Shown here: positions 42,226 through 50,626 of the stretch, one piece after another | Numbering within the stretch: the first letter of the stretch is position 1 | Layout: each line of letters begins with the position of its first letter | Assembly (NCBI RefSeq): GCF_005796225.1 | Contig: NZ_CM016730.1 | Coordinates: 124,001 to 188,000, forward strand | DNA from: Pseudarthrobacter sp. NamE5 | GTDB taxonomy: Bacteria; Actinomycetota; Actinomycetes; Actinomycetales; Micrococcaceae | DNA: 64,000 nt | Reading direction: 5' to 3' | Made by a program: the position numbers and the translations under genes | The notes under the pieces: generated by a model | Databases searched by the model: none | The model's input: the letters and a program-made list of their open reading frames with translations, nothing else | Told to the model about the DNA's origin: nothing

Positions 42226-42915
42226 GTGAAACTGTTCAGCACGCTCGCTGTTAAAAAAGCTCTTGAAGACGTCATCCTCGAAGCCTTCGAGCAGGAAACC
42301 GGCATCGAAGTCCAAACCGTATTCGATCCAACGAACCAACTTCTTCGCCGCATCCAGGACGGCGAAAAGTTCGACGTGATGATCGGCGTCACTGACTCCT
42401 TCGCGGCTCTCGATGACATCATCGATGCCCGAACCCTTACGGCCGTGGCACGCACCGGAGTTGGCGTCGCTGTCCCTCCCGGTACCCCGACTCCGGATAT
42501 CTCATCGCCTGAATCATTCGTCCAGACCCTCCTGCAGGCCAGGTCAGTCGCCTACTCCCGTACAGGCGCAAGTGGCATCTACTTCACCGCGCTCCTGAAC
42601 AAGCTGGGAATAGCGGAAAAAATCGGTCCCCGGGCCACAGTCCTTGAAAAAGGATTTGTCGCGGAGGCCATCGTCGACGGACGCGCCGACCTGGCAGTCC
42701 AACAACTCAGTGAACTGTTGTTCGTACCCCAAGCCCATATCGCCGGCCCTTTCCCTCCCGAACTGCAGCACTACACAGAATTCTCCGCCGCAGTCAGCGC
42801 CGAACCAGGCGAACGGTCCGAGGCGGAAACCTTCGTCAGGTTCCTGACCTCTCCGCAGGCCACGGCAGCCTACATACAAACAATGCTTGAACTGCCAGTT
42901 ACCCACACAAACTGA
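42226..42915 (+). CDS. Substrate-binding-fold protein without signal peptide (ModA-like)
   Basis: 229 residues, beginning directly with the first strand: MKLFSTLAVKKALEDVILEAFEQETGIEVQTVFDPTNQLLRRIQDGEKFDVMIGVTDSF, typical of ModA-type type-II periplasmic binding proteins, then SVAYSRTGASGIYFTALLNKLGI and LAVQQLSELLFV. No signal peptide, lipobox or Tat motif is present and no upstream in-frame start supplies one, so the protein is cytoplasmic. It may chelate a pathway intermediate or act as an enzyme; inference only. Last gene of the MFS1-otnK-otnC run. Confidence 0.8.
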   Translation: MKLFSTLAVKKALEDVILEAFEQETGIEVQTVFDPTNQLLRRIQDGEKFDVMIGVTDSFAALDDIIDARTLTAVARTGVGVAVPPGTPTPDISSPESFVQTLLQARSVAYSRTGASGIYFTALLNKLGIAEKIGPRATVLEKGFVAEAIVDGRADLAVQQLSELLFVPQAHIAGPFPPELQHYTEFSAAVSAEPGERSEAETFVRFLTSPQATAAYIQTMLELPVTHTN

Positions 42916-42921
42916 CCCACC

Positions 42922-42943
42922 TGTCCCGGCTTCGGCCGGGACA
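42922..42943. terminator. Terminator between convergent operons
   Basis: 9-bp arms TGTCCCGGC and GCCGGGACA with a TTCG tetraloop, 6 bases after the stop at 42915 and 24 bases before the convergent GntR 2 stop. The UUCG loop makes it very stable. Confidence 0.75.
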
Positions 42944-42966
42944 CATACGAATAAAACGTAGCGCCG

Positions 42967-43803
42967 CTACTCCTTGGAAAAACCGGAAGCAAGCATATCC
43001 GCGAGACGGGTTTCGACCGAAAAGCCCGGCACACTCTTGCTCTGGAGAATGCGCACCAGCCGGTCCTGGGTGCCACGCGCATGCTGGGGGAGCAACGAGG
43101 TCAATACGGAACGGTCCTTCTTCCGGACGGCATCGATAATGAGTTCATGTTCACGGAGGTTCCTGCTGAACTGCTCATCACGCGCCTGGGGTTCGGCTGA
43201 TTCGAGCTTGTACAGGTGAACGTTGAGCCGGCGCACATGTCGGTGAGTGGACTGTGCAAAATCAAAGAAAAACGAGTTTCCCATCGAGCTGTGGATACGC
43301 AGATGGAAATCCTCGTTGAGGGCGGTAATCAGCAGATAGTCAAGCTTCTTAACTGCCTTTTCATACCGGTTCTGGATGTCCATCAGGTCGTCGGCCATTG
43401 ACTCGTCATCCAAATTGCAAAGCTGCCCAAGCACGTTCTCTGCGAGCTGATGGGCGACGACGATTTGACCTATCTCCTCAAGGTCAAGTTTGCGTACGAA
43501 GGTGCCACCCCTGTTGGGAAGGACGTTCACGAAACCCTCGGCGACAAGCCTGTTGATTGCCTCCCGGGCGGGCGTGCGCCCAAGCCCGAAGTCACTCAGA
43601 AGCAGGGGCTCATCAATCCGGCTGCCCGGAGCCATCGTCAGATCGATAATCCGGGAGCGAATTTTCTGCAGAGCTTCATCAGTCTGCGTTAAACGCGGCT
43701 CCACCGTAACGGCTCCTTCCTCTAGGGAAGACCTGACAGACGAGGATGCCTTAGCCGCCAAAGGGACGTTCCCGCTAGCAGCTTTGTGACGCAGTGCCGA
43801 CAT
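42967..43803 (-). CDS. GntR/FadR-type (FCD) regulator 2
   Basis: 278 residues. Same build as regulator 1: HTH KIRSRIIDLTMAPGSRIDEPLLLSDFGLGRTPAREAINRLVAEGFVNVLPNRGGTFVRKLDLEE, then FCD domain with NEDFHLRIHSSMGNSFFFDFAQSTHRHVRRLNVHLYKLES. It has about 35 extra N-terminal residues. The HTHs of the two are nearly the same, so they may share operators or form heterodimers. No palindrome lies in its own upstream gap; it is probably transcribed from operator 4 with the MFS 2 and small-protein genes. Confidence 0.92.
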   Translation of the reverse strand: MSALRHKAASGNVPLAAKASSSVRSSLEEGAVTVEPRLTQTDEALQKIRSRIIDLTMAPGSRIDEPLLLSDFGLGRTPAREAINRLVAEGFVNVLPNRGGTFVRKLDLEEIGQIVVAHQLAENVLGQLCNLDDESMADDLMDIQNRYEKAVKKLDYLLITALNEDFHLRIHSSMGNSFFFDFAQSTHRHVRRLNVHLYKLESAEPQARDEQFSRNLREHELIIDAVRKKDRSVLTSLLPQHARGTQDRLVRILQSKSVPGFSVETRLADMLASGFSKE

Positions 43804-43930
43804 GGCCCAATACCCCTGTTTATTCCTGAAACCTTGGCCGCCCGATCCCGCGCGGTCCTGTCGATTCTACGGCCTCGACTCGACCGGCAGTCCCGGCAAC
43901 GAGCAAATCAGACGTCGCATAAGAAGCGAC

Positions 43931-44146
43931 CTACTCGCAGCTTGCTTCCTGCACGGTTCCGCAGGGAACCATGGGATGCACCTCGCATGTATAGCTAACC
44001 GGGTTGTTTCTGGTAACAAGGATGCCTCGCCTGAGCTCCAGAGCCGTTGGGATCAGCTGGTTAACAGCTCTGGTCAGTTCGTCATCCCTGGTCCTCGCGT
44101 CAGAAACCGTGATTTCCAGCTGATGCAAGGAGTCCAACTTGGTCAT
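43931..44146 (-). CDS. Conserved-looking 71-residue protein
   Basis: MTKLDSLHQLEITVSDARTRDDELTRAVNQLIPTALELRRGILVTRNNPVSYTCEVHPMVPCGTVQEASCE-type sequence (given here in outline: ITV, then DELT.AV..LIP.A...RRGILVTR, then VP.GT..E). The ATG at 44146 has AAGGA about 9 bases upstream; an ATG 9 bases earlier is too near that site. The family is not recognised. The basic GILVTR strand and the position between MFS 2 and GntR 2 suggest a small binding or regulatory protein of the same operon. Confidence 0.6.
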   Translation of the reverse strand: MTKLDSLHQLEITVSDARTRDDELTRAVNQLIPTALELRRGILVTRNNPVSYTCEVHPMVPCGTVQEASCE

Positions 44147-44228
44147 GACTTTCATTCCTTCTAGTAGAACAAGGGTGTCCATAGGGGTTTGCCGAGACAG
44201 GATTCTCGACTTTGCAGCACTCTTAGAG

Positions 44229-44278
44229 TCCGGAGGAACCATTGACGGGAATTGCGGCCCGTCAACGGTTCCTCCGGA
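44229..44278 (-). terminator. Hairpin after MFS 2
   Basis: Long stem TCCGGAGGAACC (44229-44240) with its complement near 44266-44278, plus inner pairing of TTGACGGG with CCCGTCAA. Located between MFS 2 and the 71-residue gene, so it may partly separate their expression. Confidence 0.7.
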
Positions 44279-44360
44279 AGCCTGGCGGCGGAAGTCACCA
44301 TCAGTGTGTTCACGTCGGGGGCACCGTAGCTTCGCCAGCGAAGCGAACCAGTGGCAGGGC

Positions 44361-45689
44361 TTAGGCTTGCGCCTCGACCTTGCTGGTCGCCGCGCCCAGC
44401 AGTTCTTCATCCTCCTGTGGCTGGTAATTCCGGCCAATGATCATTCCGACGATCGAAACGGCACAAGCGATGGCAACGTAGATTGCGACTGGAACCCAAA
44501 TTTTAAAGCCATCGAAGAGGGCAGCGAACGCCAGTGGTGCGATGGCGCCGCCAAAGGTGCTGCCAAGCGCGAAGCCCATTGAGCTGCCGGTGGCCCGGAC
44601 CCGTGGCGAGAATTGTTCCGTGATGAATGCCCCTTGCGGCCCGTACATAAAAGAGTGGATGGTCAGCCCGGAAGCAACGCCGGCAACCAAAGCCAGCATT
44701 GAGCCCGACGAGATCAGCGGAAAGAACAGGAACGGCCAAATTGCGGCCGCCAGTGCGGCAAGGGCAAACAACAGGCGCCGGTTCATCTTGTCGCTAAGTG
44801 CGCCGGCCAGCGGAACGAAGATGATTTGGCACACGGATCCGACCATCACCGCGATGAGCACCTGCTGGCGGGGAAACTCCAACACCAGGGTCGAGTAGGT
44901 ATAGATGAAAACTGCGAAGAGAGCATAAGTAACGTCGGGGCCGATACGGGCAAATGCTGCCGCAATCAAGCCCCGCCATTCATAACGGAAGACGTCCCGC
45001 AGTGGAGCAACAGGCTGCAAACCCTCGTTCTGAATTGCCCGTGAGATGGCCGTGTCCTCCAAGCGGACCCGAATAACGAGACCGAAGGCGACAAGGATGA
45101 CCGAGACAAGGAACGCGATGCGCCAGCCCCATGCGAAAAATACCTCGTCCGTCATGATTGACGACAGGATGGTCAGGGAAAGGTTAGCGAGCAAATTGCC
45201 TAATGCCGGGCCTATCTGTGAAGCCGAGGACCAAAAGCCACGGCGCGCCGAGTCCCCGTTTTCGTTGCTGTACAGCACAGCGACCCCAAGTTCACCGCCA
45301 ACGCCGATGCCTTGGGCGAGGCGAAGCAGGACCAGCCCGATAGGAGCGGCGACTCCTATCGTCTCGTAGGTCGGCAGCAGTCCGATTACGAATGTCGAAA
45401 GTCCGATCAAGACGAGGGTCGCTACCAGCACCTGCTTACGTCCGACTTTGTCACCAAGCCGTCCGAAAATAATGGCTCCAAGCGGGCGGGCCACGTAACC
45501 GACTGCATATGTGGCGAAAGCCAGCAATATGCCAGTCATAGGGTCGGAACTTGGGAAGAACAGTCGCGGGAAGATCAGGGCAGCTGCTGAGGAGTAGATG
45601 GCAAAGTCATACCATTCCAGCGCCGTGCCGGTGAGACTGGCCGTGAAGGCCTTAACCCGGTCTTTTGGTTGGACATCTGTAACTGTCAT
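44361..45689 (-). CDS. MHS-family MFS transporter 2
   Basis: 442 residues. Same MHS signature as transporter 1 (ASLTGTALEWYDFAIYSSAAALIFPRLFFPSSDPMTG, GRLGDKVGRKQVLVATLVLIGLSTFVIGLLPTYETIG, LRLAQGIGVGGELGVAVLYSNENGD). High similarity over the full length marks the pair as paralogues from one duplication or two related acquisitions. Organic acid:H+ symport is expected. It is divergent from ridA-like gene across operator 4. Confidence 0.92.
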   Translation of the reverse strand: MTVTDVQPKDRVKAFTASLTGTALEWYDFAIYSSAAALIFPRLFFPSSDPMTGILLAFATYAVGYVARPLGAIIFGRLGDKVGRKQVLVATLVLIGLSTFVIGLLPTYETIGVAAPIGLVLLRLAQGIGVGGELGVAVLYSNENGDSARRGFWSSASQIGPALGNLLANLSLTILSSIMTDEVFFAWGWRIAFLVSVILVAFGLVIRVRLEDTAISRAIQNEGLQPVAPLRDVFRYEWRGLIAAAFARIGPDVTYALFAVFIYTYSTLVLEFPRQQVLIAVMVGSVCQIIFVPLAGALSDKMNRRLLFALAALAAAIWPFLFFPLISSGSMLALVAGVASGLTIHSFMYGPQGAFITEQFSPRVRATGSSMGFALGSTFGGAIAPLAFAALFDGFKIWVPVAIYVAIACAVSIVGMIIGRNYQPQEDEELLGAATSKVEAQA

Positions 45690-45722
45690 TTAGAGCCCCT
45701 TTGCATCTGCTGCCGGTAGTAA

Positions 45723-45739
45723 ATATACTTAACGTATAT
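45723..45739. promoter_or_regulatory. GntR regulon operator 4
   Basis: ATATAC-TTAAC-GTATAT, perfect arms, between the divergent MFS 2 and RidA-like genes, 33 bases upstream of the MFS 2 start. Confidence 0.8.
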
Positions 45740-45839
45740 TGCAGGAGGGCCCAGTAGAACGCAAGACCTTTTTTGGAAGAGGCTGCTTAGGTTGAGCCCT
45801 TCCTACCCTTGCCTGGGCCTACGACAGAAGGATGGTCAC

Positions 45840-46277
45840 ATGAATAGCAGCCAAGCCGGATCTGCCAAGTTGGACGCACCCAGTGCCCTGGTTACCCCGG
45901 TCGTACGCTACGGCGACCTTATTTTCGTCAGTGGCCAGCTGCCCAGGCGAGATGGGGAAATCACGGCCCGCGGAGTCGTTGGTGACCAGTGCGCCGTAGA
46001 GGACGCACGCGCCGCAGCTGCCCTAAGCGCGGAAGCGTGCCTCAAGCTGGCTGCCCAGGCTGCGGATGGTGAGAACTTCGTTGTCGCGAAAATTACCGGA
46101 TTCGTGGCCAGCGCACCTCTCGCCACTCATATGGGAGCCGTTATCGATGGTGCCTCTGAGTACCTTTTGAAGAACTTGGGCGAAGAAGCAGGACGCCATG
46201 CACGCAGCGCAGTTGGAGTTGCGGCGCTTCCGCATAACGCCAGCGTTGAAGTAGAGATGATCGCACGAATCCTCTGA
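45840..46277 (+). CDS. RidA/YjgF-family deaminase-like protein
   Basis: 145 residues from the ATG at 45840 with AGAAGGA upstream. The text TPVVRYGDLIFVSGQLPRRDGEITARG, QCAVEDARAAAALSAEACLKLAAQAADG and RHARSAVGVAALPHNASVEVEMIARI follows the long RidA-like (YjgF/endoribonuclease L-PSP) pattern. Classical RidA hydrolyses reactive imines with a key Arg; here RSAVGV replaces the usual RxAV/P..A block, with Arg kept. It may release ammonia from an enamine intermediate of the pathway. Confidence 0.87.
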   Translation: MNSSQAGSAKLDAPSALVTPVVRYGDLIFVSGQLPRRDGEITARGVVGDQCAVEDARAAAALSAEACLKLAAQAADGENFVVAKITGFVASAPLATHMGAVIDGASEYLLKNLGEEAGRHARSAVGVAALPHNASVEVEMIARIL

Positions 46278-46972
46278 CAAGCAACAAGGGTGTCGGGTGG
46301 GGCCAGGTCTCATGCCGCTCAGACACCGCAGGAAACTGCGCTCAGGTCCCCAGAGCGGCTGAAACTGAGCACCGACAGGTGAAACGCGTGGCCAAGTAGG
46401 GGAGTGGCCAGCGCGGTCGCGCGGAAGTCTAGTGTCCAGAGAGCTGCTTTACACGACCCGGTTCCGTATCCCTTTGCGTCATGACCAGACGGCTACCCCG
46501 GCGAGAGTCCGCGGGCAGCGTTCCTGATCCTTCTGAAGGTCCCTGTCCGACGCTGGTACCGAGCGGCAGTCCGTCCCGATCAAGGGGACGCCCTTTTGAT
46601 CGACATGAAGTCCTCAGTGATCTGCCCGGCGGCGGGGTTGACGATGATGACGGAGTTGGCCGGCCAAGACGGGTCGGGGCATGCGGGAGATGTCGAGGTC
46701 AGAGATAAGAGTGCTGTTTTTCGGCCTGTTGTAGGCGGCCACGACTTTTCCTGTGCGGTGATCATGGTCACTGGTTTCCTGAGGAATGCCTTTTGCGCTG
46801 CCACACAGGGCGTTGAGTTCCACGATCCCTCCAACCGCCGATGGGACACTCCTGTACGGTGTCCGGGCCACATGTGTCTCGGTTTTCGAGGAGCGCCCTA
46901 AGCGCTCGGGGAGCTGTCTTGCAGAAGGTAGCGAGGGACATTATGAGCGTCCGAGTGGAACTTTGGCGCTGT
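46278..46972. other. Gap after ridA-like gene
   Basis: Apart from the decayed PadR-linked gene copy at 46600-46870 I see no gene or clear hairpin here. Confidence 0.5.
46600..46870 (-). pseudogene. Decayed relative of the PadR-linked membrane protein
   Basis: Two shifted minus-strand frames match the extracytoplasmic part of the protein at 5090. One has WNSTPCVAAQKA and PDPSWPANSVIIVNPAAGQITEDF; the other has GIPQETSDHDHRTGKVVAAYNRP. These correspond to WNSTPASGNTEG, PNWPANSIVIIDTASGKVIEDF and GLPQETVAVNTRTGKIVDA there. At least two frameshifts are needed. The N-terminal part and the regulator are gone. Confidence 0.6.
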
Positions 46973-47833
46973 TTATAGCAGTCCGCGTCCGTTCTTGGAA
47001 GCGCCGTCAGTGGCCCGATCAGATTGTGTTGGTGGCGGTAGGAAGGAGTGAGCGTTGGCAAGTACGGGTAGTTTCAGGCGGACGTCTTCAACTTCGTTTG
47101 GGTCGATGTCTACGAACGCCAGGGATGGCTCTGCGCTGAGCTGAAGGATGACTTGACCGAGAGGTGAAACGACGGCGCTGTGCCCTACCCCTGTGGGGGC
47201 GTTCCCTACCCGCGGTATTCCAAGAGTCGTTGGATCGGCTTGCCCGCATGCAATGACGAAGGACGTGCTATCCAGTGCACGTGCCTGGGTAAGGAGGGAC
47301 CATTGCTCGATCTTGTTTTCTCCGGCGCCCCAAGAGGCACACACGATGTTGATCGTGGCACCCATACCTGCTGATGCTGTGAATAGCGCGGGAAAACGGA
47401 TGTCGTAACAAGTCGCCAGTCCTACCGTATGGCCGTTGAGTGCGAAGGTGACGGGGCGAGTGCCCGGCTCCACGCTGTCTGATTCCTTGTACCCGTACGC
47501 GTCAAATAGATGCACTTTGTCGTAGCTGTTGTCGACCTCCGGGCCCACTGCAAGCAAGGTATTTTTCACACGGTGTCCGCTCCCGGGCGTGAACATCCCA
47601 ACGACCATGACGATGCCCAGACCTATAGCCATCTCGCGTACCCTGTTGGCCCAGGGACCGTTTAAGGGCTCGGCTATGGGATACAGATCGTTGCCAAAAG
47701 CGCACATGGTGGCTTCAGGGAACACAACCAGCTCGGCTCCCCCTTTCGCTGCGTCCTGACCAAACCGTTCAACGAGTTCCAAATTTTTTAGCGGATCCCC
47801 GCAGCTACTGATTTGTGCGACTGCTATGCGCAT
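46973..47833 (-). CDS. Carbon-nitrogen hydrolase (nitrilase/amidase superfamily)
   Basis: 286 residues with the complete Glu-Lys-Cys triad: VVFPEATMCAF (Glu near 41), SYDKVHLFDAYGY (Lys near 107) and GLATCYDIRFPALF (Cys near 141). Length and motif text are those of amidase/N-carbamoyl-type members, which cleave linear amides or carbamoyl groups. The gene is divergent from the DUF2848 gene across operator 5, so it belongs to the GntR regulon; with RidA it may account for nitrogen release. Confidence 0.9.
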   Translation of the reverse strand: MRIAVAQISSCGDPLKNLELVERFGQDAAKGGAELVVFPEATMCAFGNDLYPIAEPLNGPWANRVREMAIGLGIVMVVGMFTPGSGHRVKNTLLAVGPEVDNSYDKVHLFDAYGYKESDSVEPGTRPVTFALNGHTVGLATCYDIRFPALFTASAGMGATINIVCASWGAGENKIEQWSLLTQARALDSTSFVIACGQADPTTLGIPRVGNAPTGVGHSAVVSPLGQVILQLSAEPSLAFVDIDPNEVEDVRLKLPVLANAHSFLPPPTQSDRATDGASKNGRGLL

Positions 47834-48511
47834 ACATCGTTTCCTTCCTGGATATCGTGAGCACGGGTAAAGCGTTAGGTATACCGGGTTCCTGACGAGG
47901 CACGACGTACTCGTACCTCCGCCAGTACGTCTTGACGGACGGTTCGATGCAAGTTCAGTTACTCAACGAGCAGGAACTGGCAGAGCACATTAGCGCCTGC
48001 ACGTAGCTCCGTCCGCAGTCATTCCTTCTCTTCGAGGACGACAGGTACGTGAAACTAATCCCTCAACTCAGCGCCTATGTCCCGCCCGTACTGCTGGCCC
48101 GTCGTTTCAGATCCCCTTAGGATTTGGTCCGTTTTTTGACATTCATGGATCGCGGGGCGTCTGTTGCAGAAGTGGCCTACACGACGCGCGCACGGTCCTT
48201 GCGTCATAGGTGCCCTAGTTGATTTCTCATCCTCCTGGCGGTCAGGTCGTTCGCGGACTGCGGCCTATCGAAGCACCGCGAGCAGAGCGAGATGAATCGG
48301 TATCGGAAAACACTGGCGGGATCGACAAACGGTTGAACCTAGCATATACATAACGTATATTCCTTCCAAGGGCTCTTATCTCGCGTTTCCCGGGCGAGGC
48401 TCAGGTCTATTCGAGCGTCGGCGATGCAGGTGTTGTAAGGCATACCCGGCATAGACGCACGTGCCCCCTAATACTTCAAACCACAATGCTGCATACGCAG
48501 AAGGAGACATG
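47834..48511. other. Long divergent promoter region
   Basis: No gene seen. It holds operator 5 at 48344-48360. Possible decayed sequence fills the rest; no hairpin stood out. Confidence 0.5.
48344..48360. promoter_or_regulatory. GntR regulon operator 5
   Basis: ATATAC-ATAAC-GTATAT, perfect arms, between the divergent nitrilase-like and DUF2848 genes, about 150 bases upstream of the latter. Confidence 0.8.
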
Positions 48512-49195
48512 ATGTCGACTCTTACTCTTGTGATGCCGGATGGAACAACTGAGGACGTCCGGGTACTCCATTTGCTTAACGCGGGCTACGCAGGACGTGA
48601 ACAACAAGAAGTGCAGGCGCATATCGCTGAGCTGGCTCAGCTTGGTGTAGCTGCACCTTCCGCGACACCGGCCCTTTACCCAGTCTCTCCCTATCTCGCT
48701 CAGCAGACGGACACTGTTCATGTGCAGCACGATAAGACCTCTGGTGAAGCGGAATGGGCTCTCATCATCACCGAGGACGACGTGCTACTGACCGTCGCAT
48801 GCGACCACACCGACAGAGCTTTAGAGGTACATGGGGTTGCGTGGAGCAAGAATGCGAGTCCTAACGTGCTGGGACGCCAAGCGTGGAAACTGGATCACAT
48901 CCGCGAGCACTTGGACAGCATTACCCTTCGAGCATGGGTTGGCACTGGGCACGATGAGGAGCTGATCCAGGACACTACCCTGGAGACACTGCTATCCCCG
49001 GATTATTGGCTGCGTGTTCTATCTGACAGGGGGCTTCGCGAGGCCGGTACAGTGCTGATGTCGGGAACGGTTGCGATGATTCACGGCATTGATCAATTCG
49101 GTTCTACCTGGCGGGTCGAACTTGCCGATCCGGTCCTAAATCGTTCTCTTGAACTGAAGTACAACATCGTTGTCATGCCTGCGCCTGTTGGCTAG
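48512..49195 (+). CDS. DUF2848-family protein
   Basis: 227 residues from the second of two adjacent ATGs (48509 and 48512), 6 bases after AAGGAG. The text TSGEAEWALIITEDDVLLTVACDHTDRALEVHGVAWSKNASPNVLGRQAWKLDHIREHLDSITLRAWV, then GTVLMSGTVAMIHGI and VELADPVLNRSLELKYNIVV, follows DUF2848, which has the fumarylacetoacetate-hydrolase-like fold. DHTDR probably binds the metal. The reaction is unknown; a C-C or C-N bond hydrolysis is possible. Confidence 0.82.
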   Translation: MSTLTLVMPDGTTEDVRVLHLLNAGYAGREQQEVQAHIAELAQLGVAAPSATPALYPVSPYLAQQTDTVHVQHDKTSGEAEWALIITEDDVLLTVACDHTDRALEVHGVAWSKNASPNVLGRQAWKLDHIREHLDSITLRAWVGTGHDEELIQDTTLETLLSPDYWLRVLSDRGLREAGTVLMSGTVAMIHGIDQFGSTWRVELADPVLNRSLELKYNIVVMPAPVG

Positions 49196-49312
49196 TTCGT
49201 GGATGCAGCATGGTCACGCCGCACCTATAAGGAGCGGCGTGAAGTTCGTCAGAATCACACAATGCCGGACCAATACTGGGTTGCGGACCCTAATGCGGTA
49301 CAAGGAGAAATG

Positions 49313-49645
49313 ATGTCAAAACCAAAAATTGAGTTTCATGTTCCTTCAGGGGAGTGGGTGATGGCGAGCAACTCAGGGATTTCTGATCAGATCCTGGCTC
49401 GTGACGAAGCTACTGGTGACACGACCCTGCTACAGCGTTATGAGCCGGGCGCGTCCACCCCTGAGGGCACCATCACGCACGACTATTGGGAGGAAGCGTT
49501 CATCGTGACAGGTACCTTAACTGACCTCGGATTGGGCGTAACCTTCGATGCGGGGTCATATGCATGTCGACCGCCTGGCATGCAGCACGGGCCATTTACT
49601 AGCGCTACGGGGTGCCTAACTTTCATTGTAAACAGGTATTCCTAA
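49313..49645 (+). CDS. Cupin-domain protein
   Basis: 110 residues from the ATG after AAGGAGAA. One small cupin barrel: LLQRYEPGASTPEGTITHDYWEEAFIVTGTLTDLGLGVTFDAGSYACRPPGMQHGPFTSATGC. Metal-type residues are H (ITHDYWEE), E and H (MQHGPF). It resembles the ChrR/anti-sigma or sugar-lactone cupins. It lies 117 bases after the DUF2848 gene and shares its doubled-ATG start style (ATGATG), suggesting linked history. Confidence 0.82.
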   Translation: MSKPKIEFHVPSGEWVMASNSGISDQILARDEATGDTTLLQRYEPGASTPEGTITHDYWEEAFIVTGTLTDLGLGVTFDAGSYACRPPGMQHGPFTSATGCLTFIVNRYS

Positions 49646-50074
49646 CTCAAATCCCTGCTGACAGATCGCTTTTACCAGCTTCAGTGAGGCACACCCCGCG
49701 TCAAACTGAATAGCATCGCCTCCAAATCAGGCGAGGCTACTTCGGATAATTCAGGTGCACCTTTCGGGCAACATCTATAGCCTAACGCCGAGATGCCCCG
49801 GTGGTGACTGCTCGACGGGTAACGACTCTGGGGCGGCAGATCGAGCGTGGTTCCCGTGAACGAAGCGTTGTGGCTTCAGTACCGCGATTTCTGAACAGCG
49901 CGCCCAGGGGCATGGCTGCCCCAACGTCCTTTAAGTTCTGCGGCATGACCGTCGACATATGTGGCTGCTAAGACACCCACAATCAGCTCCTCGAAAAACG
50001 ACGGGCTTTGTCGAGCATCAACTGAAAGAGAACCGCACATAGCTATGTACAAATGATCGAGAAGGAGTCTTCAC
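49646..50074. other. Gap before the TPP-enzyme genes
   Basis: About 430 bases without a visible gene or operator of the ATATAC type. A GAGAAGGAG ribosome site for the next gene ends it. Confidence 0.5.
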
Positions 50075-50626
50075 ATGAGCGCTTCTACCACTCAGGACCG
50101 TCACCGGGAGGTGCTCCGTGCGATAATCGGACTTGCTCCAGACGGTGTTGCGTATGTTCCCAGCGCGAGTATCGCACCCATCATAGACGGGGCACTGGAG
50201 GCCCAGGCGAACGGTGATCTTGCACTGGTGTACCCGGTGTCCCGTGAAGAGGAGGCAATGGGCCTTGTCGGCGCGTACCCTTTCGCCGGCAAGTTCGGCG
50301 TCATAATCATGCAGGACAACGGTTTCGGCAACGCCCTGACTGCGTTAACCACATTCGCCGCGGCCTACCACTTGCCGCTGCTCATCGTGGCGAACACCCG
50401 CGGTGGGTTGGGCGAGTACAACTCGATGATCCACAGCATCTCCGAGCCCGTTCCGGAACTGCTGCGCTCTGCAAACATCCCGGTATTTCGTGTAGACCGT
50501 CGAAACCCCCCAGAGGACTGGGGCGCCACCGTGAAGGAAGCCGGCAATCACGCAAAAATGACGTTCCGCCCGGTCACTGTCCTGATGGAGTTCTACGACC
50601 ATAAAGATGGAAAGGCCAAGGCATGA
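50075..50626 (+). CDS. TPP-dependent 2-oxoacid decarboxylase, alpha (PYR-domain) subunit
   Basis: 183 residues. The text YVPSASIAPIIDGALEAQ, then YPVSREEEAMGLVGAYPFAGKFGVIIMQDNGFGNALTALTTFAAAYHLPLLIVANTRGG, is the pyrimidine-binding domain with the activating Glu in SREEE. Split alpha and beta chains of this length are typical of sulfopyruvate (ComD/ComE) and phosphonopyruvate decarboxylases. Stop overlaps the beta start by ATGA. The substrate is a C3-C4 2-oxoacid, not decided by sequence. Confidence 0.87.
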   Translation: MSASTTQDRHREVLRAIIGLAPDGVAYVPSASIAPIIDGALEAQANGDLALVYPVSREEEAMGLVGAYPFAGKFGVIIMQDNGFGNALTALTTFAAAYHLPLLIVANTRGGLGEYNSMIHSISEPVPELLRSANIPVFRVDRRNPPEDWGATVKEAGNHAKMTFRPVTVLMEFYDHKDGKAKA

